A DNA stretch of 64,000 nucleotides, from NCBI RefSeq assembly GCF_037975245.1, contig NC_092579.1, forward strand, positions 31,014,666 to 31,078,665. Direction: 5' to 3'. Below, piece by piece: positions 1 to 11,100 of the stretch (within the stretch, counting starts at the first letter, position 1; each line of letters opens with the position of its first letter). The stretch comes from Apostichopus japonicus (lineage: Eukaryota; Echinodermata; Holothuroidea; Aspidochirotida; Stichopodidae). The notes under the pieces were generated by a model. The model made no database searches and was not told the origin of the DNA. It was given only the letters and a program-made list of their open reading frames with translations. The translations under genes and the position numbers were made by a program.

Positions 1-1605
1 CTAAGGCTGGTAGGAGACTAATTGGTTGATAGTTTAGAATTTTGGTGTGTCTTTACTTAGTTTCGGTATTAAAATCATTTTGGCGGATGTCCACAGGGTT
101 GGGAAATGACCCAGTCTAAGGAGTTTGTTAAATAATGGGAAAATATGAGAGTTAATGAATATCGGAGGCCCACGGAGGGGAATCTTTTAGCATTAGGTCA
201 TTTATGTTGTCAAGACCAGGGGAGGAGGCATTTTTGCATATTCAGTGGCACTATACCAATCATTTATATCTATTTCTTTGAGTAGAGGGATGTTTTTGTT
301 GAGACATCCTTAGAAGTTGGGGATAAAGCTGGTTGCATTACGGATAATTGTACGGTTTATTTTGTGTTGGAATCTGTTATCGTAGGGAGGGCCATCTAAG
401 ATATTGAATATAGTTTTCAAGTATGATTCACTAAGCTTTATTTGGTCTTAAGTTTTTGTGATGAGGTTACCTACTTTATCTCTAAGGCATTGGTCTGTAT
501 TACCTGTGTTTGGGTTGTAATGGGTTTATGATATTTTTTTAATTTTTTCAAAAGTGTTTTGGGTTTTTGTCATTAATGATTGAATCGCATTTGTTTTGGA
601 TTGGTTTTGGTCGACTGCCGATATTTGTCTATTTATTTGTTTTTTAGGTTGGTTAATTTAGGTTTTTAGAGTTGGATCTGGGGAGATCATATAGGTTCTA
701 TGTAGGTGACGTCTGAGTTATTTAGTGTAAGAATATTCCTATTTAGTTTTGGATTTCTGTTTTGCTTTTAAGGGGCAGTGTTTTTTGAAGGTATTAAAGA
801 TATGTTGGGCAATGCTGTCACAATATATGCCGATGTAATTTAGCTTGTTGTTGTGGTAATTGGCAATAGTGTTGTTTGTTATGATCCCTTTTTAAATTAT
901 GTCCAGTCTGTTTTATTGTAATTATACGTTAATTCGTTATTTTGGATGCGACTGAGGTTTATGTCTATCTCAAAAAGGAGTGGAAAATGGTCACTGATTA
1001 GGTCATCTTCTAGGATTTGAATCGAATGAGTTTTAGTTGCAAGGTGGTTTGAGGTTATGGCGTAGTCAAGTAGTTCAGTATTATTGTTTATTGGGTTTAT
1101 CCTAGTTTTGGTATTTTGGTTAATTATTGTTAAGTTGTGTTTATCACATATTTCTAAGAGGGATATGCCTTTTTCAGATATTTTGGTGCTACCAAAAATG
1201 ATGTGGTGGGCATTTAAATCTCCTAGTAGTATTGTATTTTTATTAGAACTTTTTTTAATTGTGGATATGGGCTCATTTGGGGACTATAATAGCTAATAAT
1301 GTGGAGAGGTTTATTGTCTCTTTCGAGTACAATTTCAATTGTTTGATTGGGTTGGGTTTGGGAGGAGGGCGGCTTTGAGGTTGTTTTTTTCAGCAATAAG
1401 TACTCCTCCCATAGAGCGAGAGATATCGTGTCTAAAAGTTTGGTAACCAGGGATGCTAAGGTGGGAATTTGTATTTAGTTTAGTTTAACAAAATGATATC
1501 TGGGGAGTGGTTGGTGAATATACTAAGTAGGAGGCTTAATTTTGAAAGGATACTGTTGATGTTTAGGTGGAGGAACTTGACCGAAGGAGGGAGTGTGCTT
1601 GTCAT
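1..1605 (-). pseudogene. Jockey-like LINE ORF2: AP endonuclease and start of reverse transcriptase (broken)
   Basis: Reading the minus strand from the ATG at 1605, the translation starts MTSTLPPSVKFLHLNINS, which is the usual N-terminus of an AP-type endonuclease of a non-LTR element. It continues with a P-D-I-I-L-L stretch, then PGY and GGVLIA. Near 1185-1245 comes the endonuclease signature ILLGDLNAHH. At the left edge (1-33) the translation gives YQPISLLPAL, the first conserved block of the reverse transcriptase, so the rest of the RT lies outside the window. Several in-frame stops and frame changes interrupt it (the first shortly after LLN near 1490), so it is dead. The ATG overlaps the ORF1 stop as ATGA. 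The Jockey-like placement rests on the ORF1 type and is moderately sure. Confidence 0.8.
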
Positions 1606-2772
1606 GTAGGTGATTGAGGAGGGCTAAATACTGAAGGTTGGTGGAGAGGTTGGTGGAGACGTTCCATAATTACAGTTTCTGGGATATTTAAGTTTAGGTG
1701 CTTTAGTGCTAACACGGTGGTGTAACTGGCAAGGTCGTCAGATTTAATATTAATGTTGGCTGTTTGGAAGGTGTATTGTACTAATTCAATTACAAAGGTT
1801 GCGATATTAAGTTTTTTTTCAGTGACGATTTTATTCGTTATTTCAATTTTAGGGGTAAAATTGGTTACATTCGCGTAGGTTCTTTGTTCTTGTTGTTTGT
1901 TATTAGCTTCAGTTTTAGCTTCTTTAAATTTTGGGCATCCTTTGTAAAGGGCGACATGAGTCCCTGAGCAATTGGCACATTTTGGGTTTTCTTTTGGTTT
2001 GGAACAGTCTTTAACTCTGTGGTTTTCGCCACATCTGAGACATCTGGTTTGATTTTTGCAAGTATGGTGGGTGTGTCCAAAAAGTTGACATTTGAAACAT
2101 TGAGTGGTTTGGGGGGGTTCGTGGTATTCTTCTGTTTTGTGTTTAGAGTATCCTAAGTAGAAACCTTGTTTGATTAGGGATTGTTGAGGCCCTTGTTCTT
2201 CAAACGTCATTTTTACTCTCCAAGTTGTATTGTTTGTGGCATGACTAATGAGTCTTTTAGTTTGTATTGGGGTGTATTCTTGGTCTTTGAGTTCTTGTTC
2301 AATTTCTTTGATTTGAATTTCAGGGTTTATGCCACAGGCTACTATGGAGAAGTTTCTTTGTCATACTTTTTGGGGGATTCTTGGTTTGGGGTTGCCTAGT
2401 TTAGTCTTTTGAGTCCATGGTCTCAGGAGGATATTTGCAGATTTAGGGTCATGGGGGTGATTAGGATGTCGTTACTACGAAGACGGTTTATATTTGAGAT
2501 CATGGCATTTGGTTTTTCTTCATTGATTAGTTTAGCAAGTGTTTATTAGGTTTTTTGATAGTTCTGGTAAGATTCCTGATACAATGATTGTTTGAGCGGA
2601 CTTTTTGGTGGTTGGTTTGGAGTTAGGAGATGGGTTCATTTCAACGTAGATTGGACGTTGTCTTTTTCTGCTATTTTTGTACAGGGATCCAGTCATTAAT
2701 GTCTATGTCAAAATCAGAGAGGTTTAGGTTTTCGACTAGGGGGGCGGTTATAGGTGGGTAAGTGGTTGTCAT
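1602..2772 (-). pseudogene. Jockey-like LINE ORF1 (gag-like, three zinc knuckles), with one stop and frameshifts
   Basis: The open C-terminal part (2210-1602) carries three CCHC-type knuckles in a row: CFKCQLFGHTHHTC, CLRCGENHRVKDC and CANCSGTHVALYKGC. This is the nucleic-acid-binding end of LINE ORF1 proteins and is thought to package the element RNA. The frame stays open upstream of 2210 to about 2360, where a TGA (probably from CGA) interrupts it. Beyond that the same reading frame gives LGNPKPRIPQKV and DPKSANILLRPWTQK, then shifts frame near 2450. A good start is the ATG at 2772 (MTTTYPPITAPLVENLNLSD). Expected length about 390 residues. The ORF ends in a TGA that overlaps the ORF2 ATG. 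Confidence 0.8.
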
Positions 2773-3062
2773 ATTGGCCAAACAGTCCCTCCCTACGGGT
2801 ATTAAATGGCTTCTATACAATGAAATTGATCATAAACTTCACTTACCAGAAAGAATTAGTCTCCAGCCTAAGACGGCGGACGGAAAGAATAGGAACTCCT
2901 TTTGAAGAGACACACTATGAATTGAAAGTGTACTCGGCAGCGTTGTGTTGGTATCCAAGGACGCGTACGTTTTGTAAATGGCGGGTAAGTCATAGAGTGA
3001 AGTCATAGTGAAGGAGTGAAGTCATAGAGTGGGGTAGCGCTATGTCAAAAAGCTAACTGTTG
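2773..3062 (-). other. probable 5' UTR of the Jockey-like LINE
   Basis: The sequence lies upstream of the ORF1 start and has no coding signal. At about 2986-3032 it holds three imperfect copies of gaagtcatagagtg. The boundary with the ABCC-type flank at about 3063 marks the likely 5' end of the element. Confidence 0.4.
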
Positions 3063-3140
3063 ACCAACATAGTCCACAGAACCCTAAGGAAAGGAGAGGA
3101 ATGCAAAAGAAATTAGCCAGTTTTCTTCAAAGTAAGTCTC
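3063..3140 (-). repeat. extra copy of the ABCC exon 5' flank
   Basis: The segment tgaccaacatagtccacaga...ttttcttcaaagta closely matches 3984-4050, the intron flank plus first bases of the ABCC exon. It is a third, exon-less copy of the local duplication. Confidence 0.6.
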
Positions 3141-3735
3141 GTACATTTAGCACAAAACATTAAACACTAATTAGCAAATAATTCCAACAAACATAATTAA
3201 ATATATATTACATTTTTATGAACCTTTCTTTCTTATGACTAACCTTGACTGTTTATTGCAGCTTTCCAGCTTAGCTTGTGTTTTTCCATCAAATCAGCTA
3301 ATCTTTGAGTTTTCTGATCTTTCCAACAATCAACTGTCTTTTTAATTTACCACAACCCAGACCACACTAATTGGCAACTCTTTCCAACAATCTAAGGCAA
3401 CAATCATCAATTTAAGACAACCAAATTACTAATTACAAAATGATTCCAACAAACTAAGGCACCGGGTCTCATTAATTTAGCACAAAACAGACCACACTGG
3501 TTAGCAACTCATATCAATAAACTAAGGCAAAACTTATAAATTTAATACAAACACACCACACTAACTACCAACAAATTATCACAGTACTCCTCTTCAATTT
3601 AGCACAAACAGACCACACTAATTAGCTACTCATTCCACCAAACTAAGGCACAATGTCTCTTTAATTTATCACGAAACAGACCACACCAAAGTACCGACTG
3701 GTTCCAACAGGCTAAGGCACCGTGTCTCGTACATT
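3140..3735. repeat. degenerate tandem array, ~63-bp unit
   Basis: A unit of the type gaccacactaattagcaact ... ccaacaaactaaggca ... tttagcacaaaaca recurs with the accacact core near 3361, 3491, 3554, 3612 and 3680. Spacing is about 63 bp, with one decayed unit between the first two. The array directly abuts the ABCC exon copy and recurs beside the second copy. Confidence 0.7.
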
Positions 3736-3823
3736 TAGCACTGATCTTGACAAGCAACTGTTGAGAGGACAAGACTGATGTTCATGATACTGGCTTACAC
3801 TGATGTTTCCCTTGAAACTTAAG

Positions 3824-3999
3824 TTTTCTCCAGTTTCTGTTAAATCACCTCCAGATAACACTTCCAGATCTCTCTGTAGAGGACAAGCTTGAAGGATCTT
3901 CTCGTATTTGGTGGAGTTGAGATCTTTACCAAACAGAACGTTTCCTCTCACGGTATCATTTTGGATCCAAGCTTGTTGAGCAACATAGGCCACAGATCT
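3824..3999 (-). pseudogene. ABCC (MRP-type) transporter exon, copy 1, donor lost
   Basis: The minus strand after an acceptor (TTTCATCAG) reads RSVAYVAQQAWIQNDTVRGN, then VLFGK, Y..IL.AC.LQRDLEVL, GGDLTETGEN. This is the stretch between Walker A and the ABC signature of the first nucleotide-binding domain of ABCC exporters, which normally reads AYVPQQAWIQN...NILFG...DLE.LPGGD.TEIGEKG. By family, the exon should end right after the GEK codons. Here the donor base pair is changed (CT in place of GT), whereas copy 2 keeps GTAAGA at the same place. No other ABCC exon lies nearby, so this is a stranded, decayed fragment inside a tandem duplication. Confidence 0.75.
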
Positions 4000-4194
4000 C
4001 TGATGAAAGGAGAGGAATACAAAACAAATTAGTCACTTTTCTTCAAAGTAACAGCAAAAGTAAAAAAGTCAAACCCTGTTAACAACCAAACTGTCAGCCG
4101 TGAGACAAAACATGTATACTCTTCTACAGGGGCAATTTGTGAAAGAAATGGAATCTTATGGTCAGATCAAAGTTATTGGACACTGGTTTGAACA

Positions 4195-4455
4195 ACTCTC
4201 AAAAAAGACCTCACTAAATACCAACCCGTTCCATCAAACTAGGTACAATGTCTTATTAATTTTAGACAACAAAAATACTTATTACAAATTCATTCCAACA
4301 AACTAAGGCAACAGGTTTCATTAATTTAGCACAAAACAGACCACACTAATTAGCAACTCATATCAATAAACTAAGGCAGAACTTATCACTTTAATACAAA
4401 CACACCACACCAAATACCGACTGGTTCCAACAGGCTAAGGCACCGTGTCTCTTAC
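4195..4455. repeat. second array of the ~63-bp tandem unit
   Basis: Four units (cores near 4204, 4270, 4340, 4402) match the first array. They show that array plus exon were duplicated together. Confidence 0.6.
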
Positions 4456-4548
4456 ATTTAGAAATGATCTTGACAACAATCAACTGTTGAGAGGACAAGA
4501 CTGATGTTCATGATACTGGCTCACACTGATGTTTTCCTTGAATCTTAC

Positions 4549-4641
4549 TTTTTCTCCAATTTCTATTAAATCACCTCCAGATAACACTTCCAGATCTCTC
4601 TGTAGAGGACAGGCTTGAAGGATCTTCTCGTATTTGGTGGA
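4549..4641 (-). pseudogene. ABCC transporter exon, copy 2, N-terminally truncated but with intact donor
   Basis: The minus strand gives STKYEKILQACPLQRDLEVL then SGGDLIEIGEK followed by a consensus donor GTAAGA. It is highly similar to copy 1, but the exon start (AYV...ILFG) is missing; the match breaks at about 4641 in unrelated sequence. The shared similarity continues into the intron side (4455-4549), so the duplicated block was larger than the exon. Confidence 0.7.
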
Positions 4642-4649
4642 GTTTATGA

Positions 4650-7190
4650 TCTTTCAACCACTTGTTCTAAACCTGATCCAGCTTCATTACAGACATCCAA
4701 GACTCACAATTTTCCTTCAATTTTCTTCATCTTCTTCTTTCACCTGAGACAGTATTGTAAAAGATAAGATTTCATATATTGGAAAGCAGATAGACATTGC
4801 AACTAGACTCATTTTTATACACTCCCTCCCCTCCCTCCCCCTGACTACCTAAACAACCCTGACTGCTGCCTCCTTGATATAACTATGTATAAACAAATGT
4901 ATATGACTGTGGTTTAATGGCAGAAATAAACGAAATAAATACCAGAGCTTAAATATTTCTGTGTTACTATAGTAAACTGCATACCCAAACGGAAGCATTA
5001 CAGAATCTTCAATGTCTCAGACCTCCAGCAGGATGTTACAGTCACAGTTCATGGAGTCTCCTTGTGAATCAATGTGGCCAATGCAATGCTGTAAAGACAA
5101 ATATCAAAGCAATATGTATATATATACCTTTGGTGTGAAATAAATTTTAGTATTTTTTTTTTTATAGTAGTTTTACATAAGATCATCTTCCAGTTTGCGT
5201 ATGCAGATACCTTTTTGATGAATGTTTACAAACATGAATAAACTGTACCTCTTTTTGTTACTAACTGCCTGTTTATTTTTAATACTTGCAATATGACTCT
5301 TTAATGAACCTTACTAGACATTGCTATCAAACCTATGGAGTACTTGGTAAAATGCCAAAACTTCCTTTGATGTATATTGTTCACTATAATGGTCAAGCTG
5401 ATTGAAAGGAATGAATTCAACACAATTTGAGAACATTTCATCAGCCAAACAATTTGGAGAGCATGTACTAGTTTAAACAAACTTAGCAAGCACATTCATG
5501 AGGAACTGGAAAATTGAAAAATGTCTGAAATAAACATCATTCTTGAAACGAGAAACTTGACAAGTGAAATAAGGACCGACACTTAAGCTACAACATGTAC
5601 ACTTAGCAAAGATGAAAACTGGCTTTTCAGCCAACACACAAGTACCAACAACATATTAGTATATTCATGGTAAACCCTCATGTGCTTCCATGACTTCCAC
5701 CTGTGTAATAATATTCTATATCAACAAGCACAGAGATACTATATATTGTACTTATCTCTCAATACTCTTAATATGTGTTTACCATGAGTTGTGTTCCTCA
5801 CAACTTTCAATCAATGTTTTCAAATTAAAAACCAAATTAAAGACAATTACTCAACAATGAGAGGTCGACTTAGCAAAGTTTGAATTCGGTTTAATAATAA
5901 TCAAAGTTTCAGTGAAACAGTTCTGCAGACCATAAAATCATGCCTTAGGCATCAAAAGAAGGCTATGATCTGATAAAGATATGCCGAGAGTTGGACCAAT
6001 ACTGTTAAGCCTAGCTTCAGGTCAAAATTATGCTAGTTGATCAAATTAATACATGTATATCAATTTAGTTGCCTACGCTAGGTAACATCAGCTTGCATGG
6101 AGAGTTTTCTCCATACTTGAACCATCACTAACATCAATTAGACCACAGCCTAATTGCTTGAGAATTTCATTTTACAGAGTACTGTTGCTTACAGAAGCCT
6201 AGGATAGGCTAGTTAGTCCTCATCTCTATCTAGCCTTCGCTTTGGTAGGCTAGCCTAGGTTTCCCATTTTCATTTGGTGGTAGGCCTAGCCTGGGGCCAT
6301 TTGTTCCCTCCCCTAACAACGTTATTTTCCTCCCACTTAAAAGTTGAACAACTTACATTAACATTTTCAGGGGAGTTAACTAAGGTTTTTCATGGGAGGC
6401 ATATTGGCTAGGCTATGTGGAAAGAATAGATGTTGTAAGTGGAATAACTGTAAGAAAAGATTTAATGGGAGAAAGGTAAAGTTAAGGGTGAAAATAACAT
6501 GGTTAAGGAAACTAACATACTATTTTCAAGGGAGGAGACTGTTGTTCTGTAGGCTCTGACTGCATATTCTTGTAGAGTAAGCTAAAGAAAGTTGTGATAG
6601 TATGAAAATAGAAAATGTGACCAGGTATCTTCCTTGTATAACTGTTCAGTGATTGGAAGATAAAAAGTGTTTGTGAATAGGCCGGATTGTTTGCATAGGA
6701 TTGTATGCGAACATGGGGTAATTTACATGCATGGAATTCATAGTGGTAATGGGTCGTTTGCTTGTAATGGCATTCATTGTGGGAATGAAATAACATAGAA
6801 AATTTAGCCTATAGGTATGCCCTCCTTGGTTCCTCTCCTTGTTTTCCTATTTACCAGTTTCTTCAATTACTACAGGTACAAGTGTCTCTTGAAATATGTT
6901 CCTTTCTTTCACCAAACTCTCCTAAATCACAAGACACATTTACTACGTGCAGTTGCTTCACTACCTAAATTAATTCTTTCCACAGCCAAGCCGTCTTTCT
7001 TTCCTCCCCTGGAAAACATTGGTTTCAACCCCTAAAAATAATTTCAGGGAGGAAACTATTGTTTTTATTCTTGGAAGTTGGAGAAGAAACCAACGGACTT
7101 GCCTGTCATGATGGAAAAAAAAAGGAAAGAGCTTTCATCCTAAGCTAATTTGTCCGGCTGCGAGTTAGTTTCTTGTGGATGTGTTACTGT
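4650..7190. other. no gene recognised
   Basis: AT-rich sequence with a C-rich pyrimidine stretch near 4824-4850, short poly-T runs and clustered TAGGC/GCCTA motifs around 6180-6300. Only short, unconvincing reading frames. Confidence 0.5.
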
Positions 7191-8100
7191 TAGTGTTAAG
7201 TGCTAGATGGCATAGCCTAGGCTATGGTAGGCTACTCTGGTAGGAATTTAAAGACATTTAGGCCTAGCCTAACTAAGTTAGGCCTAGCCTAACTATACTT
7301 GCCTTAACCAGAAAGTAATTAGGCCCAACCAGCTAGGTCTAGTATTTTGTCGGAAGATATAAAGTGACCTACTTTACTTACGTTAATTGTCTAGTGAATA
7401 ATCATATTAGGCCTAGATTAGCATTCCAACTAGTATAGACGCCAGTGCCTACGTGAGCTAGCCTATCGTTAGGCCTAAGCGATACTATTATATGATAGGC
7501 TAGCGTAATTTCTCACGCTCGCTGACTCAAACAATGTGAAGTACTAACTTGCTCCACAAAACTAATACACAACCTTCGAGCTGGCGAATATATCTGCCAT
7601 TCACATTCTTTGGCAGTTCCCCCCCCCCCATACAGAATAGGCTACAAATTACAATTACGTATGAATTGTTAGCCAACGGCTGCCAGGAAGCGAACTGCAC
7701 GTACTGCTCGTGTAACCTTTCGTGAGCTTTATATACAGATCATAATTCGCGCTCCGTTGCTTAACCTTTGACCACGACCGTGTGCGTCTATGGCAAGCCA
7801 TGTGGGACAAACACCGCATAATATATCAACGTATTAATTGAAAAAAAAATAAACTAGCAATGACATGCTAGATGCATGTCCATTTGAAATCATTACATTT
7901 ACAACGAAACAATTCAAATGGTCTCATAACATAGGCCTAAGGTCATTAAACATGTTGGTCAAGATAATTTATTGAGTTGTTTTAATGACCAATATATCAT
8001 CACCCGAATGGGTTGGTCTGGCATTAGGCCAGTAGGCCTACTGTCAAACGGGACAGTAGGCCTACTGTCATGATCAACCCGGGGGGGGGGGGCGAGGGTG
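7190..8100. repeat. TAGGCCTA-rich stretch with 18-bp palindromes
   Basis: Many copies of the palindrome TAGGCCTA or its halves occur at 7200-7510 and 7930-8070. At 8028-8045 and 8052-8069 two adjacent near-identical palindromes (GACAGTAGGCCTACTGTC) stand 6 bp apart. A more CpG-rich stretch lies at about 7680-7800. It could be a promoter, but no exon can be attached to it. Confidence 0.5.
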
Positions 8101-11100
8101 TAGGTCTGGCATATCCATGGGACAGACATTCTAAAGATAATAATTTACACTTTTTGAGGGGGCCGGACTCTTGGGGCGAATCTTGACATAAAAATGTCAG
8201 CCTAAAATTGTTTAGCTAGCTGTATGAACATTTTCAGATACAACAAATTTTGGCAAAAACTGCTGGAATTTTGTGATAAAATGTCACATTTGAGATTTTG
8301 TAGATAAATTGTCTGAATTTTTAACCCATTCCCCAATATAAATGAAGGTATTAAATGAAATTCACTGTTTCTCTGATCCATGTAGAGGTTTTGTTCTTAA
8401 AGTACAGTCTTACCTTTTTGTGCAGAGTTCTAGAGCATCTGTTCCTTATGCATGTATTGAAGTAGAGGTTGGGTAAAGTAGAGGTTTGCTAAATTTTAAT
8501 AGAATCAATAGTTATATCTACTTCAGTTGCTGTAACTGTATCTTAGGTGCCCCCCCCCCCCCCCTCGAGGATCCCTCTGCCAGGTTTCATCTAGGATGAA
8601 TCACTGGTGCTGTACGGATCAAGTGGTAAATTTAAGGCAAAATGGCATTTGAAGCAATGAGGTTTGGCAATCAGGAGGTTCTATGTAAGGTGGGTTTATC
8701 ATCCAAGAGCAGTCTACAGTTTTCCCATTTGAAATGAGTTTCTAAATTTTATATAAAATGTTGACTTGGAAGCCACCCGTAGTGTAAGTTGTGATCCATA
8801 CGCCTGTGCAGGCTTCTCCTACATTTGAGTTTGATTAAGCTTTGTAAAAATAACTGCTCATTAATATTATTACAAGGGCCGTGTAACCCCATTCTTATCT
8901 TTAGAGTGGGGGGAGGGGTATCTGCACTTGTTGGATGTGTAGTGCAATTGGATGCCAAGATTAAGAAACAGAAAAACCACATATACATAATGTTATAGCT
9001 CTGATATAAATCTTAGCTTTATAAGAAACTCAAAGGACAGCAATTTATTTTACCACTCTGTGGAAGCTGGAATCCTTTTTATTTATCAACAGCATACATA
9101 CACACCATAATTGAATGATAATTAAACAGTAACATAAAAGATAAAAGTACTAAAACTGAAAACATGATAAGAAAATGACATCCCTTGATGAAAGTACAGT
9201 GAACTGGAGCCTCTGGAGAGAGATGTATACTAATACAAGCCTTTTAATTAGGTTGTGATATTGTGTGTTCAATCACATCTATAATAATCAACAATGTGGG
9301 TAATCATTAATAAGTACTCATTTGAGTGTGAAAATAAAGCCTACAGGTTGTCAAATAATTCATTGTTAACAGTTAGATCATATAGCAACAGAACAAGTAG
9401 CTACAAAGGAACGTACTTGCTTCATAAAATATCGCCCCAAGTGTCTTGCAGCATATATTATGTAACTTAATTATACTCAACTATCACAGTGAACAACAGA
9501 GTAAACAACTCTACAGTAAAGGCCACCATTTGAATACTATACTATCTTCTAAATGAATGGAAACAGTTAAAAAGATAGTTCATACTGTTCCAGTCTTTGA
9601 TACACTGTGTATGAAACCGGTGGGGATTATAAAGGTAGGTTTTACACGCTTCACCATGATGTAAGAAATATAAGGGTAATAAAAGGAATATCATACCATC
9701 AAAGAATATATAACATTAACTCAAAGGTCACTGTACATCTTGTCCTTTGATGTTACAAGTCTCAATAATAATGAATAATAATGTTTTGGAGGTTTCTATT
9801 CTCGCTCGTTCTCTGAGATTCAGCCAAAATATTTGGCAAACAATGCACCTACAAGATTGTCTACTTATTAACTACACAATGGTACCAAAATAGGGTTAGG
9901 GAACAGTTTGTTCGTGTTTATAATGGAAGGCTTAATGGGGCTTTATACCTAAATATCACATGAAAGTAAGTACAAACAATGAAGGATATTCATCAGAACA
10001 CAACTACGAGGCAAGTTATAAAACCAACCAATTTACTCAGTTTTGAAATGTAAGTAAAAACAGAGGAGCTGTGTGCTATTCATGACCAACATTTTTGTTT
10101 GTGTTTATGTCATATGAAAAACTCAAAACACCCATATCCCAATGGATTTAAAGAAAAAATTGAAACCATAGAAAATAAGTTGACAGTCGGGTCAAGTAGC
10201 TACTGGATAGTTCCCTAAAAACACTTTAAGGAGTTTTACTTCAGCACCGTCGAAATGGGTGCAATTAGTCCGTAAATATATGATGCTTGGCATGGCAAAA
10301 CATGGATGGGACAGATATTGAGACTTTCATATTTAGAGAGGACAGAAACAAACAAACAAGCAGAGACTTAAAGTTGAATCCAGATGTCCTTTTATCACTG
10401 AATGGAGAATCGGTTGAGAGAGCATTTCAGAGACGAAGACTGCATTGAAAGCTAAAAGATCAATCAATTTTGTGAAGTAGCATTTAACGTACTACACTTT
10501 TCATTCAATTCTAATTACCACCAGGTGAAGGCAATATTATGCAATATTTCTGTACGAAACCCTTGGTGTATTTCTCCCCCTCCGACCCACGCCCAAAGAG
10601 GTGCAACTTCACATGGCTAATTAGCCTGATCACCTCTGTCCCTTCTGCTATATGAAAAGTAAAGTAAGACATCTTGATCCTCTCTTACATTTGATCTTTC
10701 TGTGGTTTTAAGAATTTTGCATATTTAAAATATTCAGGGTGGCATTTAACCCCCCACTTCCCCACACCCATCACCCTTCACCACCAAGAAAAATGAAAAT
10801 GGATGAAGTAAACAGGGTGAGAGAGAACTTCAGTTGCTACTGATGTTTGTTCTAATCATGTCCTCATAGATAATACAGAAACCTCAAGTCTGCAATATAA
10901 ATCCACCGTGACAAAATGATGATATTTCGGTTGCTTTTATTCCCAAGATGCGCTATTGTTCTTGTTTTGTTATTAAATTTATTTCCTATTCCTGTTGGCC
11001 TGGTTACATACCGTCACAAGAATCCGACAGTGGCGCATCCTGGTCGACCGAGTGGGGAAGGAAACCAAAACTTGCAACAACATCAACGACAACGACAGAG

